Shown here piece after piece: positions 50,038 to 58,217 of a stretch of DNA of 64,000 bases (positions are counted from its first letter, which is position 1; each line of letters begins with the position of its first letter). The DNA is from Actinomyces gerencseriae DSM 6844 (GTDB taxonomy: Bacteria > Actinomycetota > Actinomycetes > Actinomycetales > Actinomycetaceae). Under the pieces are notes generated by a model. It made no database searches. It saw only the letters and a program-made list of their open reading frames with translations, and was not told where the DNA came from. Made by a program: the position numbers and the translations under genes. The stretch spans positions 232,430 through 296,429 of the forward strand of contig NZ_KE386872.1 of assembly GCF_000429265.1 (NCBI RefSeq), read 5' to 3'.

Positions 50038-51999
50038 ATGGCGGACAGCACGACGACCTCCGGGATGCGAGCGGCCGACGTCGGTCGGGCCGCCCGTCAG
50101 GACCTGCAATTCCGCATCCCCCGCAGGCCGGTGGTCCGGCTCGGGGTGCGCATGCGTCCCGACGAGGATGACACCTGGGTGCTCGACGGCGGACGGAAGA
50201 GCCAGGTCCTGGGCGGGGCGTTCGCGCGCGACCACCTGGGCGCCCTGCTGCAGGCCTGCGACGGCACCCGCACCGTCGAGCAGATCGGCGAGACCACCGG
50301 GATAGGGGCCGGCGGCGCCTTCGAGGCCGTCTCCCTGCTGTGGACCGGCGGTATCGTCGAGGAGGGCGACTGCGATCCGCTCCCCGATCCGCAACCGGCT
50401 CCGGAGCTGGCCTGCCTGCTGTCGCGCCTGGGCGACTCCACGGGCGTCAACGACTCCTGGCAGGACGCGGCTCGCCGCCTGGCGGCCGCCCGCGTGGCGG
50501 TTCTGGGCGACGCCGGGCTCGTCGAGGAGATCATCGGCGCCCTCGACCCCACGCTGTCCGCCCGGGCCGCCGCCGGCGCGGAGCCGGACGACACCCTCGC
50601 CGTCGTCGTCGAGACGACCGCCTCCGCTCCCGCCGCCGGCGTGGCCGAGCGCTGCTGGACGCTCGGAATCCCCCTGCTCCGCGTGCGGATCGAGCACGAT
50701 GCCGTGACGGTCGGACCGTACATCGATCCGAGCTTCTCTCCCTGCCTGGAGTGCGCCACCGCCGATGAGCCCGGGCCCGGGGCGATGCCGGACGCGGATC
50801 GCCGGGACCTCGCCGTCGGCCTGGCGGCGCGGACCGTGGCCGCGCTCATCGCCCGCGCCACCGTCACCCACCTGCCGGGCGACGTCAGGCGCATCGACCT
50901 GGAGACCTTCACCCGCTCCGACCGCCCGGTGGCCACTCGCCCGGGCTGCCCCGTCTGCTCGGCGGCCAGCGCATCGAGAAGGGCGGACGGGTCGCCGGCG
51001 CCGATCGCGCCCTCCGCCCCCGTCGGAGCCCGCTACGAGCAGGCGGTGGCCATCCCCCCGACGGCCTTCATGGACTCCAAGGGGCACCAGCAGCACTACA
51101 AGCCCTCCAACCTGCGTCTTCAGCGCGAGTTCCGGGACTGGCCCACCTGCCCGCGCACGTCGTTGCCGGATGCCGACCTGGAGCGCCTGAATCGGCCCTG
51201 GCCCCTGACCGGGCCCTTGACCGAGGCGGACGCGCCGCATGCGCCCGGCGAGCGGGAGGCGGATGCCCAGGAGGCCCTGGAGGCCGGAGCTCCCGCCCCG
51301 GGACGCCCCGGCGACCCGGCCGCACCGGGCGGCCGACCGACGCTCGCGGAGCTCGCCACTCTGCTGGCCCTGGCGGTCGGCGTGCGCGAGCCGCTGCGCC
51401 CGGGAGCGCGGGCGGCTGTGGGCGAGCAGCCCCCCGCCGACACCGCTGGCGCCTCGAACGACACCTCGAAGCTGCGCCGCTGGACGGCGGCCGGCGGCAA
51501 CATCGGCTCGGTCACCGCCTACGTCCTCGTGCCCGGCGGCACGTCCTCCGGGGCCGACGGAGCCTCCGAGACCCAGGCCGGCGATGCGTCCCCCGGGGCC
51601 CTCGCCCCCGGAGACGGAGGCTCGCCGACTCCGCTCGCGCCGGGCGTCTACGCCTACATCGAGCGCGACCACGCCCTGGCCCTGGTGGGACCGCCACCCG
51701 GCGCCTCCAGGGTCCCCGACGGCGCGGTGCGACTCGTCTTGACCGGCAACATGGACAAGCTCGCCAAGAAGTACATGTCCTTCGGCCTGCGGCTCGCGAT
51801 CCAGGACTGCGGGTGCTCCCTGGAGGTCATCCGGCTCGTCGCCCGCTGCCTGGACCTGCCCCTGCGCGCTCGGGCCCTCTGGGACGAGCGGGAGCTGGCG
51901 GCCGCCATCGGCGCCGATCCGCGGCGCGAGCCGGTCGTGGCCGTCATCGACCTGGGAATCGCCGACCAGGGGGCCTCGGGAGGTCGTCATGCGCACTGA
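50038..51999 (+). CDS. Fusion of a RRE/E1-like TOMM protein and a SagB-type dehydrogenase domain
   Basis: The 653-residue protein has a PqqD/RRE-like N-terminus (about 20-115, WVLDGGRKSQVLGG to LLWTGGIVEEG) able to bind a leader peptide. An E1-like domain follows with CLEC (C236, C239) and CPVC (C304, C307) as the zinc tetrad. From about 335 onward is a nitroreductase-like SagB segment (HQQHYKPSNLRLQREF, GGNIGSVTAYVLVPGG) interrupted by Ala/Gly/Pro-rich inserts near 400-430 and 505-530. It would recruit the precursor and help oxidise azolines to azoles. Combining both in one chain is unusual. Its end overlaps the next gene by 11 bp. Confidence 0.82.
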   Translation: MADSTTTSGMRAADVGRAARQDLQFRIPRRPVVRLGVRMRPDEDDTWVLDGGRKSQVLGGAFARDHLGALLQACDGTRTVEQIGETTGIGAGGAFEAVSLLWTGGIVEEGDCDPLPDPQPAPELACLLSRLGDSTGVNDSWQDAARRLAAARVAVLGDAGLVEEIIGALDPTLSARAAAGAEPDDTLAVVVETTASAPAAGVAERCWTLGIPLLRVRIEHDAVTVGPYIDPSFSPCLECATADEPGPGAMPDADRRDLAVGLAARTVAALIARATVTHLPGDVRRIDLETFTRSDRPVATRPGCPVCSAASASRRADGSPAPIAPSAPVGARYEQAVAIPPTAFMDSKGHQQHYKPSNLRLQREFRDWPTCPRTSLPDADLERLNRPWPLTGPLTEADAPHAPGEREADAQEALEAGAPAPGRPGDPAAPGGRPTLAELATLLALAVGVREPLRPGARAAVGEQPPADTAGASNDTSKLRRWTAAGGNIGSVTAYVLVPGGTSSGADGASETQAGDASPGALAPGDGGSPTPLAPGVYAYIERDHALALVGPPPGASRVPDGAVRLVLTGNMDKLAKKYMSFGLRLAIQDCGCSLEVIRLVARCLDLPLRARALWDERELAAAIGADPRREPVVAVIDLGIADQGASGGRHAH

Positions 52000-52705
52000 C
52001 TACAAGATCCTGCGCGAGATCATCGACGGCTTCTCCGATCCCGACGCCGCGCCCACCTCCGACGGCCTGGCCGCGCGACGCCCGCGCCGGCCACTGGGCG
52101 GCGAGGCCCTCGATGCCTCCGTCCTGGAGCAGGATGGCCCCTACCGCCACGATGTGCGGCGGACCTTCGAGCGGCGCTCGTCGACCACCGACTACGCGCC
52201 CGAGCCCCTGGACGCCGGACCGCTCCTGGCGAGTGTGCGGGCCGCCCTGGTCGAGGACGCCGAGACCTGGGGCCGGGACGCCGCCGCCGTCGCACTCGAG
52301 CCCTTCGTCCTGCTCCTGCGGCCGCGCGGCGCCAGACCAGGCGTCTACCGGGTGAGGCCCGACGGCGCCGACCTCGTGCGCGACCTGCCGGACCCGGAGG
52401 AGATCGAGGGCATGGCCGTGCAGAAGGAGTTCGCCCGCGCCGGAGCCATCGTCTCGGTGGCCGCCGACCTCGACCGGGCCGACGCGTGGGCCGGGGCCCA
52501 CGGTTACCGCCACGCCATGGCCCGCGCCGCCGCCGTCATCTACTCGGTGCACCTGCGCAGCGCCGCCCGCGGTCTGACCGGCACGGTCTTCGCAGGGCTG
52601 TCACCCTCGGCCGTGCGCCACCTGCTCGACTCCGACGGGGTGAGCCGCCATCAGATGCTCGCCGTCACCGTGGCCGTCCCGGCTCGCGCCGCTCCATCGC
52701 CCTGA
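51989..52705 (+). CDS. SagB-type flavin-dependent azoline dehydrogenase
   Basis: The 238-residue protein belongs to the nitroreductase-like SagB family. It has an RRTFERRSSTTDYAPEPLD segment that fits the FMN-binding start of the fold. A C-terminal helix-rich region YRHAMARAAAVIYSVHLRSAARGLTG follows, ending HQMLAVTVAV. It should oxidise thiazolines and oxazolines to thiazoles and oxazoles with FMN. It overlaps the fusion gene by 11 bp. A complementary dehydrogenase segment is in the upstream fusion, so the two may form a heteromeric oxidase. Confidence 0.82.
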   Translation: MRTDYKILREIIDGFSDPDAAPTSDGLAARRPRRPLGGEALDASVLEQDGPYRHDVRRTFERRSSTTDYAPEPLDAGPLLASVRAALVEDAETWGRDAAAVALEPFVLLLRPRGARPGVYRVRPDGADLVRDLPDPEEIEGMAVQKEFARAGAIVSVAADLDRADAWAGAHGYRHAMARAAAVIYSVHLRSAARGLTGTVFAGLSPSAVRHLLDSDGVSRHQMLAVTVAVPARAAPSP

Positions 52706-52745
52706 GCCGGGCGCGAGTCCCCGAAGACGCCCCGTTCCGCGGGGT

Positions 52746-52804
52746 GAGGGGCCCGGTCCCCGCAGACGGACCGGACCCCTCGACGAGGCCCAGCACGGGC
52801 CTCG
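52746..52804 (+). promoter_or_regulatory. Two consecutive hairpins before the precursor gene
   Basis: The first stem pairs 52746-52759 with 52768-52781 (13 of 14 bp, eight-base loop). The second pairs CGAGGCCC (52784-52791) with GGGCCTCG (52797-52804) around AGCAC. Both lie between the dehydrogenase stop and the precursor ribosome-binding site. They could terminate upstream transcription, mark an RNA-processing site or protect the precursor message. Confidence 0.65.
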
Positions 52805-52846
52805 CTCCTGACCAGTGACACGAACCAGAAAGGAGGTGAACAGCAT

Positions 52847-53038
52847 ATGGCCAGCACCATCGATCTGACACTGTCCGACAGCGACTTCGGCGTCGAGGAG
52901 CTCCCCGAGGGCAACGCCCTGGGATGCGCCTTCTGCGGTGCCTGCGCGTCGTGCCCGTCCTGCGCGTCGTGCCCGTCCTGCGCGGCGTGCGCTTCGTGCC
53001 CGTCCTGCAGCGCTTGCGCGTCGACGTCGTCCTGCTGA
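52847..53038 (+). CDS. RiPP precursor peptide with a Cys-Xaa-Xaa core
   Basis: The 63-residue peptide is preceded by a strong AAAGGAGGTGA. The leader, residues 1-26, is acidic (IDLTLSDSDFGVEELPEGN) and ends ALG. The core has Cys at 27, 30, 33, 36, 39, 42, 45, 48, 51, 54, 57 and 63; position 60, also in register, is Thr. The intervening pairs are mostly AS and PS, with three copies of the hexapeptide CASCPS. Ten Ser are in the core. The YcaO system should convert Cys and perhaps Thr60 to azoles; the LanB pair could dehydrate Ser to Dha. Cleavage probably falls near Gly26. Confidence 0.93.
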   Translation: MASTIDLTLSDSDFGVEELPEGNALGCAFCGACASCPSCASCPSCAACASCPSCSACASTSSC

Positions 53039-53046
53039 GACGGCAT

Positions 53047-53084
53047 GGCGGCGGGTGGAGGCGCCGTTCCCTCCGCCCGCCGCC
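53047..53084 (+). terminator. 15-bp stem hairpin directly after the precursor gene
   Basis: Arms 53047-53061 and 53070-53084 pair over 15 positions with one G-U pair and an eight-base loop. The hairpin begins eight bases after the precursor stop and has no T tract. It may partly terminate or stabilise the message so that the precursor is made in excess over the downstream enzymes. Confidence 0.65.
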
Positions 53085-53125
53085 AACCACGCCACCGCGA
53101 ACCGACCCGAGGGAGTCATGACCCG

Positions 53126-54319
53126 ATGACCACGACGACGAGCACCGCAAGGGTGTCGAGCAGCGACATCCCGCGTCTGCGCCGAGGAGTGAAGATGATC
53201 GTCGGGATGGACGACCAGCCGATGCTGTTCGACAGCGCGTCGGGGGCGTACCACCGTCTCGGGAAGGCCGCGGCCTTCATCGTCGACCAGTTCGACGGGG
53301 CTCGCTCGCTGCCCACCATCATCGACCAGTTGCCCCAGGAGATCGACGCCGCCGGAAGGCAGCGCATCACTCGTCTCGTGGAGTACCTGCGCTCCAAGAG
53401 CCTGCTGGAGGGCGGCGAGCCTCCCCGAGTCGTCGTATCGCAGGACCGCGCCCGCAAGCGCGTCGATGGCCGCCACGTCGCACCGCCGCACGTCGGACGG
53501 CACGAGCGGATCCACCCGCCCCGGTGGAGTGGGAACTGGATGCTGCCGCGGTTCATGCTGATCCGCAGCTACCGGAGAGTGGTCGCACCCGTGGCGGCGG
53601 CGCTCCACCACCTGCCGGCGCGGACGCTCGGCTGGCTGTTCGTCCTCGCGGCGGCGGGGGGCTACGCGGCGGGGGTGGAGAGTCTGATCCACCTGTCCGG
53701 AGGCCCCCGTCCGCCCGCGTCCGTGTTCCTCATCGCCGTCGCCATTCAGCTGGTGAGCATCGTCGGGCACGAGTCCTGGCACGCGATCGTGGCCGGCTAC
53801 CTGGGAACCCCCGTCCGCGGCCTGGGGGTGGCCTTCATGTTCTGGGTGATGCCGATCGCCTACGTGGATCGCACCGATTCCTATCAGGTGCGCTCGCGGC
53901 TCGGGCGCGCCATGCTCGCCTTCGCGGGCATCTGCTCCGACGGCGTGGTGTGCGGTGCGGAGGCGGCGGCGGCCCTGGCGCTCACGGGCACCGCGCGGCA
54001 GGTGGCCCTGACCCTGTGCGCCTTCCAGCTCACCATGCTCGTCACCAACCTCAACCCCCTGACCCAGTCCGACGGCGTGGCCACCATCGAGGCGCTGACC
54101 GGCTCGGTCAACCTGCGCGGCCGCTCCATGCTCATTCTGCGCAGCGTCGTCAGGCGTGCGCCGTTGCCCCCGGCGCTGGCGCGAATGGGGCTGGCCGTCC
54201 GCGGGGCCTACTTCTTCTACGGCCTGGCGTGCGTGCTGCTGAGCGTGGTCGGCACCGTGCTGGGCGTCGTGTGGCTGGGATTCGCCGCGGTGAGCGTTGT
54301 GAGAGGAGCGCTCGCATGA
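53126..54319 (+). CDS. PqqD-like/M50 zinc metalloprotease membrane protein
   Basis: The start MTTTTSTARVSSSD (53126) follows GAGGGAG; the protein has 397 residues. Residues 20-90 form a PqqD-like leader-recognition domain (KMIVGMDDQPMLFDSASGAYHRLG). A linker is followed by about five membrane segments. The zinc site HESWH is at 215-219 and the third ligand motif NPLTQSDG at 310-317, as in site-2-type M50 proteases. It may remove the leader peptide at the membrane and possibly help export the product, since no ABC transporter is encoded here. It sits between the precursor and the dehydratase genes. Confidence 0.85.
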   Translation: MTTTTSTARVSSSDIPRLRRGVKMIVGMDDQPMLFDSASGAYHRLGKAAAFIVDQFDGARSLPTIIDQLPQEIDAAGRQRITRLVEYLRSKSLLEGGEPPRVVVSQDRARKRVDGRHVAPPHVGRHERIHPPRWSGNWMLPRFMLIRSYRRVVAPVAAALHHLPARTLGWLFVLAAAGGYAAGVESLIHLSGGPRPPASVFLIAVAIQLVSIVGHESWHAIVAGYLGTPVRGLGVAFMFWVMPIAYVDRTDSYQVRSRLGRAMLAFAGICSDGVVCGAEAAAALALTGTARQVALTLCAFQLTMLVTNLNPLTQSDGVATIEALTGSVNLRGRSMLILRSVVRRAPLPPALARMGLAVRGAYFFYGLACVLLSVVGTVLGVVWLGFAAVSVVRGALA

Positions 54320-57177
54320 TGCGCGCCGATTCGAGGGCCGGTGCGTCGGCCTCGCCGGTGTCGCCCGGCCGCGCGGCCGGTTCCGTCGGACCGGACCCGA
54401 TGCCCGCCGGACCGGGCCCCGCGCCCGCGTCGGTTGAGCCGGCCGGGTCTGCAGCCGCTGCGCCCGCTGCGCTGGCCGGGCCCGCCGGACCGGGCCCCGC
54501 GCCCGCTCGCGCGACGTCGCTGCTGCCCACCCTCGTGCGCCTGGGCGGTCTCCCGTCGGCGGCCGTCCCCGGTCCTGAGAAGGCCCTGGTCCAGGCCCTT
54601 GAGCGGCTGCGCCGCCTCGACCGGGAGATGGAGTGGGCCGGTGAACGGCTGCTCGAACCCCTGTACCGGCTCGTCCCCGGCCTGGAGCGCGACGAGCGCC
54701 GGGCCGTCCTGCGTGCCAAGCGCAGGGTCTTCCAGGGGCGCGTCAGCGGTCTGACGGTCCATGTGCGGGATCGCCTGCCCGCCGACGTCGGCGCCATGCT
54801 CTCGGCCTGGGACGACCTGGTCTCCCAGCGGCACGCGGAGTACGCGAATGTGGAGGCGGCGGTCGCCTCGGATCTGGAGCGCAGTCGCGCCCTGCTGGCG
54901 GCCGGCCTCGACGACGTCGAGTACCTGCGCGCCGTGGCGGTGGCCGCCCCCGCGCTGGTGACGGCGCTGACCAGACGCGGGCGGCGACTCGACGACCCGC
55001 GCGTGCTGCGAACCCTCTACACGCTGGCCACCCGGGCGGCCCTGAAGGCCAGCCCCTTCTCCGGCCTGACCACGGTCTGCGAGGCCGGCCGGCCGGCTCG
55101 CGGTCGCCGGCGCACCATGGTGGCGCTTCATCTCGCCCACGGGATCCTCGCCGCGACGGCGCGCGATCTCGATCCGGCCGGCTTCCTGCGCTTGGAGGCC
55201 GCCCCCGTCAGGGACGACGTCGTGCCCGTCGGGGAAGTCCCCGGGGACGGGGGTGTCGATCGACCCGATCGCGCCGGCGGCGTCGGCGGTGCTGATGGAT
55301 CGTCCCCGGGACCGGACGGAACCGGCTCGGCCGTCGGGGGCGGTGCCGGGGCGCCCGGGGGCGCGGGTGCGGCGGCTGATCCGACTGCGGCGCCGGACGC
55401 GGTCGGTACGGCCGACACCGCCGCGAGACCGGTCGGAGCGCTGTCCGCCGTCGCGCTGGGGCTGACCGTCGTCGCGGAGCACGACTACGCCAACGGCCTG
55501 GTCTTCCGGGGTGAGGAGGTGCAGCCGGCCCGCTGGCTCGTCGGCGCCCACGACCGCTTGACCGGCGCGCGGCCCGATGCGGCGCCGGTGACCGTGCGCG
55601 AGGCCACCCGACTCGTGGGCGGGCGGGATCCGCATCTGCGTCTGCGTCGTCTGCTCGCCTCGGGAGCCGTACGCCCCCACGCCCCCTGGCCGAGGGGCGC
55701 GGACCCCTTCCCGGCTCTGGCGGCCACGCTCTCGGACGGTCAGCGACGCCTCTGGGGCGAGGACCTCGACCGGCTTGAGAGGCTCGGGAGGGCCATCACG
55801 GTCGAGGACGGTCCGGGGCGGGCGGAGCTGCTCATGGATGTGCAGCGGTTGGCGCAGCGGATCTTCCCCGACGGCGAGCTGGGGGCCAGGCCCAGCGGCC
55901 TGCTCTACGAGGACTGCGAGTCGCGGGGGGACTGGGACGACCCGATGAGGCTGTCGCCGTTCCGCCAGGAGGTCGAGTCCCTGGCCGGGCTCGTGGACCC
56001 CTGGGTGACCCGCTCTCGCATCTACGACCTCATGGTGCGCCGGTACGTCGCCCGGTACGGGCGCGGCGGGGTGTGCGAGGACCCGCTCGCCTTCCTCATG
56101 AGCCTGGCGCACGCCCCCGACGGCGACCCGGAGATGCTGGGCGCGGCCGCGCGGGATCTCGCCGCCGGGCCGGATCCCGAGCGCGCGGCCATGTCCGGAG
56201 GCGCATCGGCCTCGCCGCGGCACATGGGCGCCTATCTTCAGCCGATCGGCGCCGATCGGGAGGCGCTGAGCGCGGGTCGGGGCCTGGTGGTGGTCAACGC
56301 CTTCACCAATGGCAACGGCGCCCTTCAGGCCCGCTTCCACCGATTGCTGGGCAGAGGGTACCGCGAGCGCCTGGCGCGGGGGATCCGCGCGGCCTGGGGC
56401 ACTGAGCGCGTTCTGGAGATTCAGGTCTCCACCGACTGCAACACCGCTCAGGCCGCCTCCTGCGGCGTCCTTCCCCCGCTCGGACTGCCCGGCGAGCCCG
56501 CGGCGCCGGATGCGACGCCTCTGAGCGCGCTGAGGCTCGCCCACGATCCGCGCACCGACACGCTGTTCCTGACCGACGCTCACGGACCGGTGGGGCTGGC
56601 CTATCTCGGGCTCATCCCGCAGTACCGCCTCGGCGGATACCGCTCCTGGCTGGTTCTGCTGAGCGACCCGTGGGCCCGGATGTCCCCCCTGGCGGATCAC
56701 TGGACCAGTCGTCGCCTGGAGATGACCGGTCCGATGCCGGACGAGGCGGTCCACGCCCCGCGCGCCACCCACGGGCGCCTGGTCACACGTCGGGAGTCCT
56801 GGACCTTCCCGGCCGCCCAGGTGGCCGGCCTCCTGGACCGCGATCCAGCGGCGACGCTCGTGAGAGTGACGGATCTGCGCGAGCGGTGGGGCATCCCCGC
56901 GGAGGTCTACGTCCATCAGCACCTGGGCGCCCAGGCGGAGCTCGGCACGACGTCGGACGAGCACAAGCCCCGGTACGTGGACCTGAGATCGCCGGTGTCG
57001 CTGCTGGCGCTGCGCGGCTGGGTCGATCCGGATGCCGAGCACCTCAGCCTGATCGAGGCCCTGCCGGCCAGGGAGCAGATGGCGGGCGCGACGTCCGCGG
57101 GCCGGGCGACGGTCCTGGAGTACCTGATCAACATGCAGTGGCCCAAGCGACCCGAGAATGGTGGGGATGACCGGTGA
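54316..57177 (+). CDS. Split LanB dehydratase, glutamylation subunit
   Basis: The ATG at 54316 lies in an ATGA overlap with the protease stop, behind GAGAGGAG; the protein has 953 residues. A longer open frame runs back to 53524 but only through the protease gene. The first 70 residues are Ala/Pro-rich. The lanthipeptide-dehydratase N-terminal fold is shown by RAALKASPFSGLTTVC (near 245) and a C-terminal block RERWGIPAEVYVHQHLG with YVDLRSPVSLLAL. A Gly/Ala/Asp insert is at about 315-375. It should glutamylate Ser/Thr of the precursor using Glu-tRNA. It is coupled to the elimination subunit by a 4-bp overlap. Confidence 0.87.
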   Translation: MMRADSRAGASASPVSPGRAAGSVGPDPMPAGPGPAPASVEPAGSAAAAPAALAGPAGPGPAPARATSLLPTLVRLGGLPSAAVPGPEKALVQALERLRRLDREMEWAGERLLEPLYRLVPGLERDERRAVLRAKRRVFQGRVSGLTVHVRDRLPADVGAMLSAWDDLVSQRHAEYANVEAAVASDLERSRALLAAGLDDVEYLRAVAVAAPALVTALTRRGRRLDDPRVLRTLYTLATRAALKASPFSGLTTVCEAGRPARGRRRTMVALHLAHGILAATARDLDPAGFLRLEAAPVRDDVVPVGEVPGDGGVDRPDRAGGVGGADGSSPGPDGTGSAVGGGAGAPGGAGAAADPTAAPDAVGTADTAARPVGALSAVALGLTVVAEHDYANGLVFRGEEVQPARWLVGAHDRLTGARPDAAPVTVREATRLVGGRDPHLRLRRLLASGAVRPHAPWPRGADPFPALAATLSDGQRRLWGEDLDRLERLGRAITVEDGPGRAELLMDVQRLAQRIFPDGELGARPSGLLYEDCESRGDWDDPMRLSPFRQEVESLAGLVDPWVTRSRIYDLMVRRYVARYGRGGVCEDPLAFLMSLAHAPDGDPEMLGAAARDLAAGPDPERAAMSGGASASPRHMGAYLQPIGADREALSAGRGLVVVNAFTNGNGALQARFHRLLGRGYRERLARGIRAAWGTERVLEIQVSTDCNTAQAASCGVLPPLGLPGEPAAPDATPLSALRLAHDPRTDTLFLTDAHGPVGLAYLGLIPQYRLGGYRSWLVLLSDPWARMSPLADHWTSRRLEMTGPMPDEAVHAPRATHGRLVTRRESWTFPAAQVAGLLDRDPAATLVRVTDLRERWGIPAEVYVHQHLGAQAELGTTSDEHKPRYVDLRSPVSLLALRGWVDPDAEHLSLIEALPAREQMAGATSAGRATVLEYLINMQWPKRPENGGDDR

Positions 57178-58073
57178 GAGGACTGTCGGACGACGTCGGT
57201 GCGCAAGCCGGGGCGGCCTTCGAGGACCGGGAGGGCCAGGAGGTCGATTGGCTGTACGCGCGCATCTACTGCGCCGGCGGGGACGACACCGATGCGCTGC
57301 TGCCCGCGATCGCGCGCTGGATTGGCGAGGTTCGCGCACGCTGGCCGATCCGCTCCGCCCACTTCCTGCGCTTCATCGATCTGCGTGGTCACCACGTGAG
57401 GCTGCGGCTGCAGGCCGATCCGGATGCGCTGGACGAGGTCTTCGAGCATCTTGGCGTCGTGGCCGCTGCCGCCCGGCGGGCGCGCGTGCGCACGGTCGAG
57501 CGCCTCGTCCCCGACCCGCTGACCGCAGGCGGCGGGAGCGGACGAGCCGGCGTCGCGTGCTCGGTGTACGGGCCCGAGTACGACAAGTACGGCGGTCCGA
57601 CGGGGGTGGAGGAGGCCGAGCGGCACTTCGACGTCTCCAGTCGCTGGTGCTGGGACAACCGGGTCTGGACAGTCCCCCGCCCGTTGCCCAGGGTCGCCCT
57701 GACCGCTCGTTTCCTGGCGAATGCGGCCGCCGTCGGACCACTACCGCCGGCCGAGCTGCTGGGTGCCCACCTGCGCATGTGGGGTTCCCGCCTCCCCGAG
57801 CGCCTGCGCGACGGCACCGCGCTCGGCTCCGTGGTGCAGCAGGTGCTCGCCTGCCGGTTGGGCGAGGTCCCGGGGTGGGGGCGCGCCGACGAGCTGACCG
57901 GGCAGTTGGCCACCGACGCCGCCCGCACCGTGCGCGAGATCGGTACGGGATCCGCCGGACGCCGTGCACTCGACCTGCTGCACATGGATGCCAACCGTTT
58001 CGGCGTCAACCCCGCCGAGGAGTGCGTCGCCGGGGTGTGCGCCCGCTATCTGCTCGGCGGCTCCGGGTCCTGA
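57174..58073 (+). CDS. SpaB_C-type (thiopeptide-type) protein, probable glutamate-elimination subunit
   Basis: The GTG at 57174 overlaps the preceding stop (GTGA). The 299-residue protein has WLYARIYC, FLRFIDLRGHHVRLRL, YGPEYDKYGGPTGVEEAERHFDVSS and the C-terminal LLHMDANRFGV (H270, N274, R275). These are features of the SpaB C-terminal/thiopeptide-type domain. Together with the large subunit it would release glutamate to form Dha or Dhb. The same fold also gives pyridine synthases of thiopeptide pathways, but only one copy is present. It is the last gene of the cluster. Confidence 0.87.
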   Translation: MRGLSDDVGAQAGAAFEDREGQEVDWLYARIYCAGGDDTDALLPAIARWIGEVRARWPIRSAHFLRFIDLRGHHVRLRLQADPDALDEVFEHLGVVAAAARRARVRTVERLVPDPLTAGGGSGRAGVACSVYGPEYDKYGGPTGVEEAERHFDVSSRWCWDNRVWTVPRPLPRVALTARFLANAAAVGPLPPAELLGAHLRMWGSRLPERLRDGTALGSVVQQVLACRLGEVPGWGRADELTGQLATDAARTVREIGTGSAGRRALDLLHMDANRFGVNPAEECVAGVCARYLLGGSGS

Positions 58074-58129
58074 GTCGCCGTCGGGGCGACGGGGGTGTCG
58101 GGGGCGCACCCCGGCGATGCGCACCGGAC

Positions 58130-58184
58130 GCCGAGATCGGTCCGGTTCCGGCTCGAGATCGGTTCAGTTCCGCGTCGAGATCGG
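58130..58184. repeat. 22-bp repeat family, site E (reverse orientation)
   Basis: A partial unit ending at 58140 and full units at 58141-58162 and 58163-58184 are in the reverse orientation relative to 36936. The site lies about 60 bp past the end of the RiPP cluster, between convergent genes. Confidence 0.75.
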
Positions 58185-58217
58185 TCCGGCGGGGCCACTG
58201 CCCGGTGGCCGGAACCA

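Noticed and set aside
48022..51996. 1324-codon open frame on the minus strand across the YcaO and E1-like genes
   Set aside because: It is antisense to three convincing genes and has His/Gly/Arg-rich composition typical of shadow frames in GC-rich DNA.
53524..54315. Open frame extending the LanB-like protein to 1217 residues
   Set aside because: The extension overlaps the well-supported M50 protease gene in another frame and lacks folded-protein composition; the ATGA junction at 54316 is the real start.
57174..58073. Reading the cluster as a classic thiopeptide pathway with macrocycle
   Set aside because: Only one SpaB_C-type protein is present and the core lacks the Ser/Cys spacing of known thiopeptides. 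A goadsporin-like linear product is the simpler reading, though not proven.
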